Below are positions 10,001 to 22,367 of a stretch of 64,000 nt of DNA, piece after piece. Made by a program: the position numbers and the translations under genes. Each line of letters begins with the position of its first letter. The stretch's first letter is position 1. The stretch comes from Tomocerus qinae (taxonomy: Eukaryota; Arthropoda; Collembola; Entomobryomorpha; Tomoceridae), in contig CM034546.1 in NCBI GenBank assembly GCA_020055645.1, forward strand, positions 6,014,001 to 6,078,000, read 5' to 3'. The notes below the pieces were generated by a model. The model worked only from the letters and a program-made list of their open reading frames with translations, searched no databases and had not been told where the DNA came from.

Positions 10001-12394
10001 GTAACTGGTAAGGTCGCCTTTCCAATAATGCAACCACATTTTAGATTTCAACAAAAATCATGAGAGTAAATTGATTTAGGTTAGGTTGGCTGAAATACTA
10101 GTTAGTAAAAGATTACTGCTTTACTTTTAACTTTTTGGAAATGTGTACAAATAAAAAATTGAGATCTTCCAGTATTTTTATACGGCCCTTGATTTTCTTA
10201 TAATTTTCTAACATTTAAAGAAAAAGTAAGATAGAACTTTCGTGTATTATTACATCTACCTTAAATAATTCATCTTCGTAAAGGAATGGAGCCTTCATTT
10301 GACATTCGGTGTACGTCGAACAAGGAAGAAAGTAAACTATTATGGACTCCCAATCAAGGCAAGTACATTCTCCTTTTACCAAGGATTTTAGGTTATCAGC
10401 CACCCCTTCCTTTATTTCGCTGCTGTCTACAAAAAAGTTGAAATCTTAAATAAGTAATGTCATTTGACGAATAAAATGAGCAGAATATTTCAAATACAAG
10501 AGACCCAGCACAGGGTACTAGAAAATATAATTGATTTGGTTAGCTTAGATTTGTAAGTCACTCTGTGCGGAGCAGGGAGCAAAAAAATGACTTTTGTTTT
10601 ACCCTTTTTGTCTAGGCCTATGCCTTTTAATATAGGTAGGAGTAAGTTTTTTAAAAAAACAGGCCTATTGTTGCTGTTTATCTTTTTTTATGTATCAGCA
10701 TTAAATTACTTCCACTATACATTTTAAAAAGGTAAAAAGGACTGCTTTTTGTAATAAAAAAAGGAGTGCCTTTTTTGTTCTTTGGTGCGGAGGTGCCTTT
10801 TATAATATTCTGCAGTTTATATTTTCATAATTAATTTGAAAGTAAAATATTACATTTTGATGGGGAAAATAAGTAGAGCCAATTGTGAAGGATATGTCCC
10901 GATGCATTTTTACAAGATATGTTCACATTAGATGATACCCACCATTTGTATTTTTCAGCGTATATTGGGGGCCTATAAATCTCTATTTCTGATTGGTATT
11001 TGTAATAATCTTCGGGGACAACTCTAGTAAACACATTTTGTTGATGTTTATAATTGGTTTCAATCCGTACTGGTGATACAGATTTACACCAAAATTTTAA
11101 CTTTTGGTCAATTCTGACTTTCAAAAACATATTTCTTTCTGTAGGCGACACAATGAGATCTGTAAGAAATACAAAAGAAGGTCAAAATCGTCAGCATTAA
11201 GAATCGATCGATATTTATTTTAAATATGTGTTACCAGGTGATGGGCGACCATGTATTGTGACGAAATCGAACGACGAATTACTGTCAGCAGGTTTACATG
11301 TTATAGTAAATCCGTCATGAATCCTTGGTATATCTTCTTCATTGAAAATTGATTTAAAGTTAACACAAAAAAGGCCTTTACATGGATATGAATGTGAATC
11401 TTTCATCTACAGATATTTGAAATCGTTAATTTTTACAAAATTAATAATATTTATTTTAACGAAAGTCCGACCTGAGTAGAATTGACAATGCGGCGTCCAA
11501 GGTAACCTTTGTCATCGTACTCAACAATTACATGTCTAGGGTACTTCAAGGCGCATGGTAAGACAACCTTCAAACTTCCACCAAGAAACCCTCCACCGAA
11601 ACTATGTTCATTTTCCAATGCGTTTATGAAATCCAGGCTGTCCATGTAGATGTCCTCGCTACTTAGTAGAAATGGAGAATGGCGTACCAAGCCTAATTTT
11701 GAGCAATGTATATAAAATTATGGCAAAAAGTCAATTCAGTTTTAATTAACAGGTTAAAAACACTTCTCTATATAGGAAAACTAATTATTGTAATTAAATA
11801 ATTATTTTGTATTTAGTATTTAGTTAGATTATGACTTCCGATAAACAGACTCATCCCCAAAGCCTTAACGAACCATGTTTTCCAAAAATGTGTACGTTTT
11901 CATTTCCATAGTATAGCAACCTTGAAGTAGTACAATAATAAACACCAGTGATACTAACATCAAAGTCCTCCAATGTGATACTACTTGTGTAACACCGTCT
12001 CGTATATGAAGAATTGGCTAGTTGGACGTGAAACTTAAGTTCTACTTTACCCACGTACCCCTGTAACAATCAAAAACAAATAAACCCAAAATATTTATTG
12101 CAACAGCAAAAAATATTAAAATTTATCATAAATTATTTATAATATTAAAATTACCATGGCAACAGTAGCAACCCACAAAACCGGTTCGTTCCCCGTGCAA
12201 TTCATTGTAATCTTTTTTATTCCATGTTTAACCGCATAACTATTGGCGGGTGTTATATCATTCATGACAAGTTTCCGTAATTCGTGTTCAGAAACGTCAA
12301 TATTACGTTTAGGTCCACATCTTGAACAAAGACCAACTTTTGGATTCAAAAAGATGAATATTGCTACCACCAGAGTAAATGTAATCTTCTCCAT
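7092..12394 (-). CDS. Receptor tyrosine kinase, Pvr/VEGFR-PDGFR-like
   Basis: Sixteen exons read on the minus strand, with all splice phases consistent, give about 1020 residues: 12155-12394, 11874-12060, 11472-11692, 11235-11406, 10854-11159, 10260-10426, 9790-9952, 9470-9697, 9167-9310, 8994-9065, 8630-8908, 8180-8398, 7958-8073, 7621-7848, 7340-7551, 7092-7200. A signal peptide starts at the ATG at 12394. About 620 extracellular residues follow, with paired cysteines and an Ig-type GVYYC, so several diverged Ig domains are likely. One membrane helix lies at about 645-668. A juxtamembrane segment leads into the kinase: GSGEFG loop near 733, VAVK lysine near 755, HGDLAARN at 876-883, DFG at 896-898, [12 protein letters not shown] and a C-terminal DPSERP. 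The kinase insert is very short and basic. The HRD arginine is Gly. The ligand would be a PDGF/VEGF-like factor by family knowledge; the exact orthology is inferred. Confidence 0.85.
10573..10784. mobile_element. hAT-type MITE, family B, in an intron of the kinase gene
   Basis: 212 bp, beginning CAGGGAGCAAAAAAA and ending TTTTTTGTTCTTTG, with a perfect 8-bp duplication GTGCGGAG at 10565-10572 and 10785-10792. It lies between exons 5 and 6 of the receptor kinase. The outer TIR bases differ between the ends, so this copy is older than the one at 5590. Confidence 0.85.
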
Positions 12395-12842
12395 GGGTAA
12401 TTGTATCTATCCTTCACAGGGATCTATTGATAATATTAATAAACGTAGATGTAGAGTACACTTGTCCATTGCCGTAATGAAACCTTTGTTGAGTTGATTA
12501 CCTAAAAACTTCTATTGTTTCATTATGCAACTTAAGCTGAAAACTATACAGAAACACTCTTAGCAATCTCCCTTGCCTGTCTTGGCTATTTACCATTTTT
12601 CTATCTAGTCAGCACTAAAAAGTTGATCCAATTCTTTTATGGACTATATTAATATTATTCCTAAATCGAATTGGTGATTTAATTCATTACTTTCCTTGTT
12701 TTGTTAAGTGCTAATAATACCTAATACGCTAACCACCACTAACATCCTTTATTTGTTATCTCCTTTTCAAGCCATAAAAAAGAGTTTTATTTAGTAGTAT
12801 TGAACAGCAAGCCAGTTTAAGGTTGGGATAAGTTGTACTCTT

Positions 12843-13183
12843 TTACATTGAAATGTCTGTACAAAAATCTCGAGTACGGCTGAGGTTGAATGGAAGTGAA
12901 AAGTGTTGATGGACATTTAAAGGACGAATCTAAACCTTGGAGTCAAGGCTCTAACATTTTCAAAATTTGGCTTGGTGACCCAGAAATCAGCACCGACATT
13001 TTCGCGCGGGTTTTTAATGGTACGGAAATGTCTGTGCCGACTCGGTCATCAAGCCATATTTTGAAAATGTAAGAGCTTTGAGTCTGAGGTCTAGGATCCA
13101 TTTTTTGAATGTCCATCAAAACTTTTCACTTCCATTCAGCCTCAGCTGCACACGAGGTTTTTGTACAGACATTCCAATGTATT
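12843..13183. repeat. Fold-back element upstream of the kinase gene
   Basis: The two halves (from about 12844 and to about 13182) are near-perfect reverse complements over roughly 150 bp each. They start with ACATTGAAATGTCTGTACA and end with TGTACAGACATTCCAATGT. The single-strand form would be one long hairpin. It lies about 450 bp upstream of the kinase start codon. No coding capacity. Confidence 0.8.
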
Positions 13184-13783
13184 AGCCTCCAACTTATACC
13201 AACTTTAAGTATTTCTATTCCTTATTTTTGGTTTAATACGACATAATGTGTTCTTCAGATTACAAGAAATGTATTTATTATATTAGTACCAAATTTTACT
13301 AGTACCATTATTGTCTTATTGTTATAATTGTTACAATCTTGTTGTCTAAACCATGATGGGTACTGTTGTTAATATATTACGATTTAGAAAGAAAATGTTT
13401 CAAGTTTTTTTATCAAATATTTTTAATAATTATTATAGTGCTGCTTATTTACCAAAAAATCATATGATATAGAAAATGAAAAAAGGAAAAAGCATAAAAG
13501 TTGATTAGTAACAAAATCTGTTAATTTATACCTATCCTTTATTCATTAACTATATTTGAGGTTTTATAATTATTAAGTAAAATAATTTATATCATATGGT
13601 AGAAAATAATAATGACAAAAAATACACAAAATTCAAGGTTGTATTTTAAACCTTGAACCATTTAGTTTAACTTGCACATTATACAAGCTAATTGTAAAAA
13701 CAATGTAATTTAAGTACGTAGGTGTAAGTTATAAATCAAATGTGAATTATTAGTCAAATCAAGACAAGTAAAGATGTATCTTT
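13184..13783. other. Intergenic, 3' flank of the CAM-GPCR gene
   Basis: AT-rich stretch between the fold-back element and the stop codon at 13784. It holds several AATAAA-type words on the minus strand. No gene seen. Confidence 0.4.
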
Positions 13784-16700
13784 TTATGTTACCACATTTT
13801 TGTTTTTGCTTATTTCCAAAGACGATTCATTTTTCATTTCAATTTCGAAATTTTGAGCACTTTTGGAAGATAAACTAAGAAATGCTCCACATAGCAATCT
13901 CCTTAGGGCTAGTCGATGATTCTTATTCATACAACATCGGAAAATAAAGATGAACACTCCCTGTAAAATACCATAAAATAATTTCGCAAATAATTTCCAA
14001 TTCCAACAAATCTTGCTTGACAATACCTGAGACGCATTGAGGATAGTAAAAATGTACGAAAGGAAAATGTGCCCATGTACATCAACCAATGTAAAACTTC
14101 CAAAAATCCAAGATGCTCCGAGAATCGCAGTCAATAACATGGTCCCCAGTTTTCTAGTTTAAAAAAATAGTTTTGCCCTTGTCTTTATAAATGTTATGTC
14201 CCAATTTACTTCATTGAGTTATGAAATGAACTGCTTCTAGAAATCCAGAAAATGCTTTGTTGTTATTTACCCGTTGAATTTTTTATTACAGATGCCTTTG
14301 TGGTCTGTAGTGGTTTTCCTATTCTTAGCAATACGTTTGGCGATAAATAAGCCCAATGTATTACCCTAAAGACTTTATAGTTAATATATCTCAATATTTC
14401 ATTAATTGACAGAATTATGTTTACTTACCACACAAATTAATAATACAGGAGCCATAAACGCCCAAATATAACGTCCTTGTAACCAACAACTAAAAATAAA
14501 TTTTTTTTATTATATTAAATGATATAAATACTACTGAATTACTAATTAATTTACTTTTAAAATATTTGTAATCAACGTACAACATTTCACCCACGTAAAT
14601 ATTATCGGTTTCCATTGAAAATCCAATTGTGAAAGTAATTGCGACAGTTAACAAAGGGATTCCATAACCAATGAAGTAGTAAATCTTAAACAAATGATCT
14701 GTTGGTGACAATATTTTGACGACTTGAACGTACAAATGAATTCCTTCAACTGCAATCCATCCAAATGCACATAACCATGAAAAGTGGGTTAGTACCCCCA
14801 AAGCTGTACAAGTCGGCTGGAAAATAAATATTATCGTCATTAAATATAAATATAAACTTCAAAAGAGTAACTCCTAAAACCGTCAAATAATCACCAACAT
14901 CTATTATCCTTAGTAACTAAACAATGCGTCATGCATTTCTACGACCGTACATAAGGCTTCTATAAAAGTGAATGTAGAACATAAAGAATTTAATACAAAG
15001 CAGTAAATAATTACATCAGATAAATGAAAATTGTCTTTATCTCCAAAGATCAGGAAAATGTTCCCTCCAATTAGAGCAACGCAAAGGTGGATTGAAATTC
15101 TTGTCTCGCTCCCCGTTGGTTTTTCCACGGCGAAACTTATTAGTGAGAGGATCAGGCATACAATGCACAAAGCCAGTATTGTCCACGTTAAAATTTGCAA
15201 TCCATAGTCTTTTCCCTTTTGGCATAAATAAAATATATTCAATGAAATCATGTAATATTAAAATTATATATTTCCTATACTCCTTCCAGACTTACAGAAT
15301 AATCATGAAAACTCGCTAGAACGGAAAACGCTGCTGTGGTGTGATTACATTCGCATGTGGTCACAAGTCTATTCGACATCGTTTTGTAGCATCCTAAAGT
15401 AGACCAAACCCTAAGAATACATACATGTTATAGTAAAACGTATGGCAAAACTGGTAATAATATATTATCTTTCATGATATCCTCACTTGTCTTTTTTGTC
15501 CCAAACCACGCATATGGATGACCCTCCAACAGCTTTCTTATGCTCTCCTAAATGCAATTTTCGTCGGTACACATTTTTAGAATAACCAACTTCTTCATGA
15601 GTATTTGCAAATTGGACTCTAATTTTAGGGTCTATATCACAAAAAGTGATTTTAAATCTACAAATTTATCATAGAAATCCTAAATCTACAACCGCCTTAC
15701 GTTTTAGTTGAATTGACATATTGAAGACGAGAGATACCAATTTTCCATTAAATTCTCTTGACTGGCTATAACTTTGTGTCCCATTTTCTTCAAAACTAGT
15801 TAGAAAAATAATGTAATTACCATATAATAATATAATTAAATAATATAATAATTAGGTAATTATTTTATATTGGACAAAAATGTATCATAGCATTGCAGCT
15901 TCGAAAATGCTTGAGTATTACACAACTTGCCTTTTGACTGTGTTGTTAATAATATTTTCCATGTAAATTGGTCGAATCGCAACAGCGTAAATTAATCGTG
16001 ATTGAAGACGCCAAAAGTTATGTTGCTCTATTCCCAAGGATATTGAGGTTAGGCTAGAAAACTCTTCATCATCAATATAAATGTTGCTTCTTGTAAGTTT
16101 ATTCCCAATTTCTTCTATTGCACCTAAAAACACTACGATGTTTGATTTAACAGTATTGTTTTCTAAGGGATGAAATATTTTTGAATTGTTTTTATGGTCT
16201 GAAATTCTTTCTGCAAGACTCAGAGTGGTCGAATCCATTATTTCCAAAAATTCAGTGAAAACATCTGACATTTCATCCTTTTCTCATAAAAATAATTTGG
16301 TTAGTATTATCGATTATAATTTTATATATCTTTGCATATATCCTTTTGGATTGCTGACCTTCTTGATTTTTTCCCATTTACAACGGTTCACCATGAGATT
16401 TCCAAAAACATTTAAAACTGCATCTGCAATTTTGACCCAATCAAGTTTTGTGGTTTTTGTTTTTGCATTTGAAGTTACATTGTAAACCAGTTGGGAGATT
16501 TGCAAAATGTCATAGCTAGAACTACTACAAAAGTTAGAATCTTCGGCTATTACTTCCTCAAAAATTTTCAAGACTAGTAAAATATCGTCAATGTTTAAAT
16601 CCTGAAATAGAAAACTCGGCTTTAAACAACACGAAAGAATAAAGAATTAAAAACTTTTTATATTAAATATTAATTACTTACAGAAGAAGTTAGAATTAGC

Positions 16701-19700
16701 TTTAGATTGTCTAAACATTTATTTTGTTCAGCTGAGTTGTTTATCTTTTGGCAGTATCTAGTGGTTATATACTGTCCTACATATTCGGGCACGTCCTTAG
16801 GTGTAATTTTGCTTGGTCCAATTCCATTAACTGCCCAGACTCTTATCAAGTAAGGGAAATGGGTAGTAGGATGAGTTATAGTAAAATTATTCTGTTCCCA
16901 ATTATTTACTTCTTGGGAGTCCCAATCAGAATAACCATTGTCCTGTTTCCATTGAACTTTATATTTAAAAGCTGGAGCATTATGTTCCAATTTTGGTATG
17001 GGAGTCCAAAATACGACGAGATTACCCGGACTTAATCTATGAACACTGACACCGTCTGGATTAATAAATGGAACATCAGGTGGAACTGTACACTTTTCAG
17101 ATTCAATAGATGGATGTGAAGAACCAATTTTGTTGTAGGCAATGACTCGGAAAATATAATTAATCCAAGGTAAGAATGGTACAATGCAACTTTTTGTTGT
17201 TGCCGGTAGATCCTTAATTGCAATTTCCCATGTGTTCCGGCTATAGTTATTTTTGTACTGGATGCTGAAGCTAAGGATTGGATTCGCATTGTCATCCAAA
17301 GCCTCCCACGTAATATTTGTTCCCCATTGTCCACAAGTAACTTCTGTAATGTCCGGTTCAGAAGGCACATTTTGTACAGTCAAAGTAACAGACGCCGTTG
17401 CCTCATCGAGTTCCGTCCTCGCCCTACAGGTGTACACTCCCGAGTTATATATTGTTGCCATGTAGATGGCCAAAGTATTATTTTTTTCCAATTTCGCATT
17501 CCAATCATCATCTTCGAAGTCTATTAGGTATCCGAAAGCCAACCACTCTATCTTCGGTGTTAGTGTCACGTCTGTGACCGCGCCGCACCGGAAAGTCACA
17601 TTCGTTCCTATGGGAACTTCGACATCTTCGGGTCTGTCTGTTATGCGAGTGTGCTCTGATTTAATAAAAGAAAAAATCTTATTGGTAATTTGACAACTGA
17701 ATTATTCAAATGTGCAAGATAATAATTTATTCACCTTAACATTTTTGAAATTCTAGTCTAAATTTATTTACTGCTACGCGTGGAAATTATTTACCTTTAA
17801 CAGTTAACGTGGCCTTTGCTGTATCGTTGCGAAATTTATTTCTGGCGAAGCAAGTGTACTCACCCGAATCGCGGAAAGTCACATTGCGAATCTCTAAATC
17901 ACCATTGTGAAGAACATGGAAACGGCCACCTGCTACTTCTCTATTTGGCTTGAACCACCTAACAATAGGTTTTGGTGACCCGAAAACTCTACACTTCAAT
18001 GTCACCGAGTTTCCGTAAGTTGTCACTTTGTTTTCTGGTTTTTCGATTATTTCTGCTGGAAAATCTATACAAGAAATGTATACATAATCTCATAAACCGC
18101 AGATGGTTAGTATAGTTTGAATGAAATTCATGGATAACAAAAACCTAAACTAACCAAAAACATTAAGGTAGACATCCTTGTAAACGTATCCGAAGGGATT
18201 CGTAGCGTTGCAACCGTAATTTCCAGTGTCGGATACATTAACCATTTCAATAATTATTTCGTTGCCAGAAAATCTCCTTCGAGGGTTGGGGACGGCTTCT
18301 TCCAAAGGTTTGCCATTGTGAATCCATATAATTTCTGGAGCAGGATTTCCTCCAGCCTCACAATGGAATTTTGCTGTCTCCCCAACTGCCGAATTGACTA
18401 TCTCAGGTTCAATGGTAAAAAACGGAATGGCGTACACATGCAAATTAATAGAATAAGAAATCGGAGTGCCTACTCCGTTTGTAGCTTCGCAATGGTAAGT
18501 TCCTTCATCACTAAAATCGATATTGTTGATTTGAAGTGTTTTCCCATAATTACCATAGGCGATTCTATCATTCTCAATTACAGGATTCTCATTTTTCTTC
18601 CACTTGATTTCAGGTAACGGTCTATAACACAAAAAATTAGTTAAGAAAATTATTAAAATAAAGGTTAAAAAAATTATCCCAAATCAAATTTTTAGTTAAG
18701 AAAATTGACTTACGACCCTCCAATAATGCACCATAAACTTGTCGTTTTTCCCCTTAAGGCTACTGTATGTCTTCTGGAAGCGTACTGAATGATTGGTGGA
18801 TTCTTGTTTACAAAACCTGGGTCATTTATTGACGAAACGCTCACATACACGCTGTTGCCAAATTTGCATTCTTCACTGTATAAATACACCGATTTTTCAA
18901 TCAAAAGCTATTTAGTTAGAAATAAAAATATTACTAAAGGTCAGGTCCCCGAAAGTCAAAATTTCAACTTGAAAACCTAATGCACTGAAAACAATATATT
19001 TCAATAAAAATATGCAAATTTTTAAAGATATAAATAAATACTATTGGTAATATTGCAATGCATTTTGTAAGGTTTATTTATAGTAAATAAGGACGTATTT
19101 AGGGGGGTGCTAGGGTGCTTAAGCACCCCCTAAATTTCCTAAAAACACACTAGATAATTCTCAAAAATTGATAAAAAGTAGTTTTATACATATGAAAAAT
19201 TTGCTGGTATGCTTAAGCACCCTCTTAATTTGATTTCTGGATACGTCCTTGATAGTAACTGACTTTTGGTTGCCGAGAAAAGAAATACTGATGATTCTCT
19301 TTATTTTCTTTTTGTTTTGTTACCTGAATGGTATGCAGGCAGAGCAGGTGTAAAATGACTTTACACTTCTGTCGGATTGTGTCAAATTTGAAAACCAAAG
19401 TGAACCTTCAGGATCAGTTGTTAACCTAGGCGAACTTATGAGCCTTAGTGCCCCATTTTGATCCTGCCGTATTATAGAACCAATATATATTGTCAAATCA
19501 ACATTATTATCTTCATAGCATAACTTTTTCACTATTTAAATCACATTAAACTACATTTAAACCACAAACAATTTGCAATAAAGGTGTAACCTGAAGCATC
19601 CAGTCCAGAACAGGTTTTGGCCAACCATCAGGGGGATGACATGTCAATTTGAATGGTCGCCCTTCCTCTGCCACAATTACAACTGGCTCCTCGTATGGAA

Positions 19701-20333
19701 ACGAATTAATTTCAGCACGGCGGACATATACTGAATTGCTGGTTGCAGTTCCCAATTCGTTGTAGGCAAAGCATTGATATTGCCCAATATCTTCGTCTCT
19801 AGGGCTAGTGACGACAAAGGTTCCCTTCCCTGGCATCTGAGACATTCGATCGTCATACGCGTCCCAGTTAAATGGTTTACTATTTTTAGTCCAATTGTAT
19901 TTAGGCTGAGGGTCACCCTCCGCTTCACATTCAATAACAAATGGTATATCGTTATCGTCTTGTCGTATTGCCACTAAAAAATTCAATTCTTCTGAGGAAG
20001 GCTGCCTTACAATCACTGGTGGAAATCGAATAGCTATCCAAACAAAATAAATAGGAAATTAGATTATTTTCTAATGTTTGAGGCATTATAAACGCTATAT
20101 GTACAAATATAATTAAACGGTAGTCATTATTAGCTATATAAATCAATATGGGAATTCGAATCAACAAGTAATTTTGATTTTAATTTTGAAGAAATAGTTT
20201 TAAGAGGTCATGGTAATTAGAAAATGAATAATGTGAAATAGAAAATTGAATGTAAGTATTTCCCACCAACAGAAGCAGTTCCAAAACCCATGAAACAAAA
20301 TAAAATGACAATGGTATATCTTGTTGCGTCCAT
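13784..20333 (-). CDS. Chimeric neuroglian/L1CAM-like adhesion GPCR
   Basis: Eighteen minus-strand exons sum to 4365 nt (1454 residues plus stop) with every phase matching: 20267-20333, 19591-20033, 19324-19463, 18714-18875, 18155-18621, 17795-18064, 16682-17655, 16359-16601, 15931-16277, 15701-15795, 15487-15631, 15296-15410, 15015-15215, 14581-14816, 14429-14489, 14271-14365, 14027-14153, 13784-13960. A signal peptide is followed by six Ig domains; the first two closely resemble neuroglian (CEAEGDPQPKYNW, SPRDEDIGQYQCFA, DPEGSLWFSN). Two FN3 domains follow, ending at about residue 841. Instead of three more FN3 domains and a FIGQY tail, the chain runs into a GAIN-like region. A GPS follows (CVVW ... 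W ... GC ... TTCECNHTTAAFSVL, about 1107-1150), then seven helices of family B: WIFG in TM6, YIFTILNASQGVFIFIFRC in TM7. The exon between FN3 and GAIN is joined by a 75-bp intron. The likely role is homophilic or ligand adhesion coupled to G-protein signalling (inference). Confidence 0.85.
19088..19251. mobile_element. hAT-type MITE, family A relative, in an intron of the CAM-GPCR gene
   Basis: 164 bp with ends TAAGGACGTATTTAG and CTGGATACGTCCTTG. The flanks are ATAGTAAA (19080-19087) and ATAGTAAC (19252-19259), an 8-bp duplication with one mismatch. An inner hairpin CTTAAGCACC is present in both orientations. Its ends resemble the CACGTATCTAG ends of family A. Confidence 0.75.
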
Positions 20334-22367
20334 TGAATTGTTGTTGCAGATTCTCTGAAAAGATACTTTTACAACATCATTAATTTACTTAGGTATATTA
20401 TTAAGTTTAACATATAGAATGTTTGCTAGTAATAATTTTATAATCTCAATCTCAGGACAAACTTTATAATTGGTCTTATGGCGATCCTATGTATGAGGAA
20501 AAAGCATAGCTTTATTATGAGTGGTCAATATTAATACCACGAGTCAGTATTATTAGTGTCAGTTGTTGATATTATATATGTGACAATATTTATAGAAAAC
20601 TTATCTGACTCTGAAAGCACTTTAAACTAGAGTTACTGCTATAATAACTATTACATGCTGCATTGTAGTTCTCTACAATATTAAAATATACGCTGAATTA
20701 TAAAAAGAACAAATCGTGGGCCATGCCACAATATAGAGCAAAAATTATCAATAATGGTCAACTGTGAACAAGGAATTACATAATATCTGTGTAAATCGCG
20801 AAACCAATCATTTTCCAACTTAAATTAGTACATAATATTATATATGACAGTTAGGAAAGTCAATCTAGAACAGTATGTATATGCAAGGCGAATTTAAAAA
20901 CAAGAAAACTCTTGTAAGGCAAGATTAACATTCTTCTGAATAAAAAATTAAAAAAATGAATGGAAACTCTTTGTTGCTTGATTAAATGGAAAACGAAGTA
21001 TTTACTGCATGGTGCTTTCATATTGACATATTATATAGCATGGTTACATGAGTAGACATAAGTTAACTGTATGTACAACATATTTCAAAGGCCACTTTTG
21101 TCCAGGAAAAAACGGTTGTTGGATAAGTTATGTCTAGGATGTCACAGATGAAGAAAACATATGTTTAGCAAAAACTCTAGCATTGAACGAAGTGTCCAGA
21201 TGTTAATCATAATAAGACACATGCTGCTAATACATATTTTGTTCGGATATGTCCCACATGGCTGTCAATTGGTACGTTATGACAACGATATTGAAATCTT
21301 GCTGCTTTTTACATACACACATTAAAAAAGTTCAAAACGTTTGTACATTTAGGTTAATGAACAATTTAAATAATAAGACTGATGAAATAATGTTAAGAAA
21401 GTTTAAAAAAGTTTCGTAAAAAACTTCTGTACATCGAAAGATTCTACTGGATCACATTATAAAATTTTTGGCTTGGATTAGCACTATTTGACAGTAATTT
21501 TCTACTTGGACAAGTACGATTGGTTTTTGAACAATTAAAAATTATAAAATAAAAAAATAAAAAATCATAAAAACGCGTTATTTGTAAAAATCGGCAAAAG
21601 AGCAACACAGATACTGTTAGACTGTTAATATATTCGTCCGTCTATTGATCTATGTACAAAGACTGGCAATATAATCAATATTGTTGCCATAAAGCCTCTG
21701 AACTCTTGTGGGTATAACAAATCCTTAGTTTTGTACTCTGAAGCACACTTCGATAAATGTAGAAACTTTTACTAACATATACTTCTCTGTTTATTTCCCC
21801 TGATTAGTAAAACAAACTAAAATTCACGATGAGTTACCTTTTTAAAGTAATTTCACATAAACCGATTTTTAGATATTGAGCTCGGACGTGCCTTGGAATA
21901 GAATTAAAATATAACAAAGTTGGCTTATGTTAATCTGCCGAATTCCCCATAATTTAATTCTATAAATTAAAAAGTTCCCCGGGACACGTCACTTAGCCTT
22001 GTTTCACAAATGTCTGAAAATATTTCTATTAATCATGCAATAGATTTTAGCTGTTTTCACCAAATTTGGAGATCATGCCTAGAGTGGCAGTGGTGGAAAA
22101 ACGAACTCTAATAATAATAGAGGTGGGTATTAAATATTTAGGCCAGAGCCCTTAACCAACTTAAATAAAGGAAATAATAATATAATAAATGAATTATTAA
22201 ACCATATAATTCCCCTTGCTAAATTACTTTGAACTATAAATTAATAATTACCACTGCTGTTTATAACAATAACAATTAATACTTATCCCTAAATCCGTCC
22301 GTTATATTCAGTATATAACTTTTTAGTTTTTTCAAATGCTTAAGGCAGTTTCATTTGAATTTCCATT
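20334..22367. other. Intergenic, about 2 kb
   Basis: Separates the CAM-GPCR start (20333, minus) from the zinc-finger gene stop (22368, minus). It should contain the promoter and 5' UTR of the former, but I see no clear TATA box or conserved block. No ORF, repeat end or RNA gene could be supported. Confidence 0.4.

Noticed and set aside
18876..18907. Longer version of the fourth CAM-GPCR exon
   Set aside because: It breaks phase with the preceding exon; the acceptor TATACAG with exon start 18875 fits both phase and the family pattern.
19464..19532. In-frame TGA at the start of the third CAM-GPCR exon if the nearest AG is used as acceptor
   Set aside because: An internal acceptor (CGGCAG, exon from 19463) gives the right phase, removes the stop and yields a length matching the second Ig domain of neuroglian.
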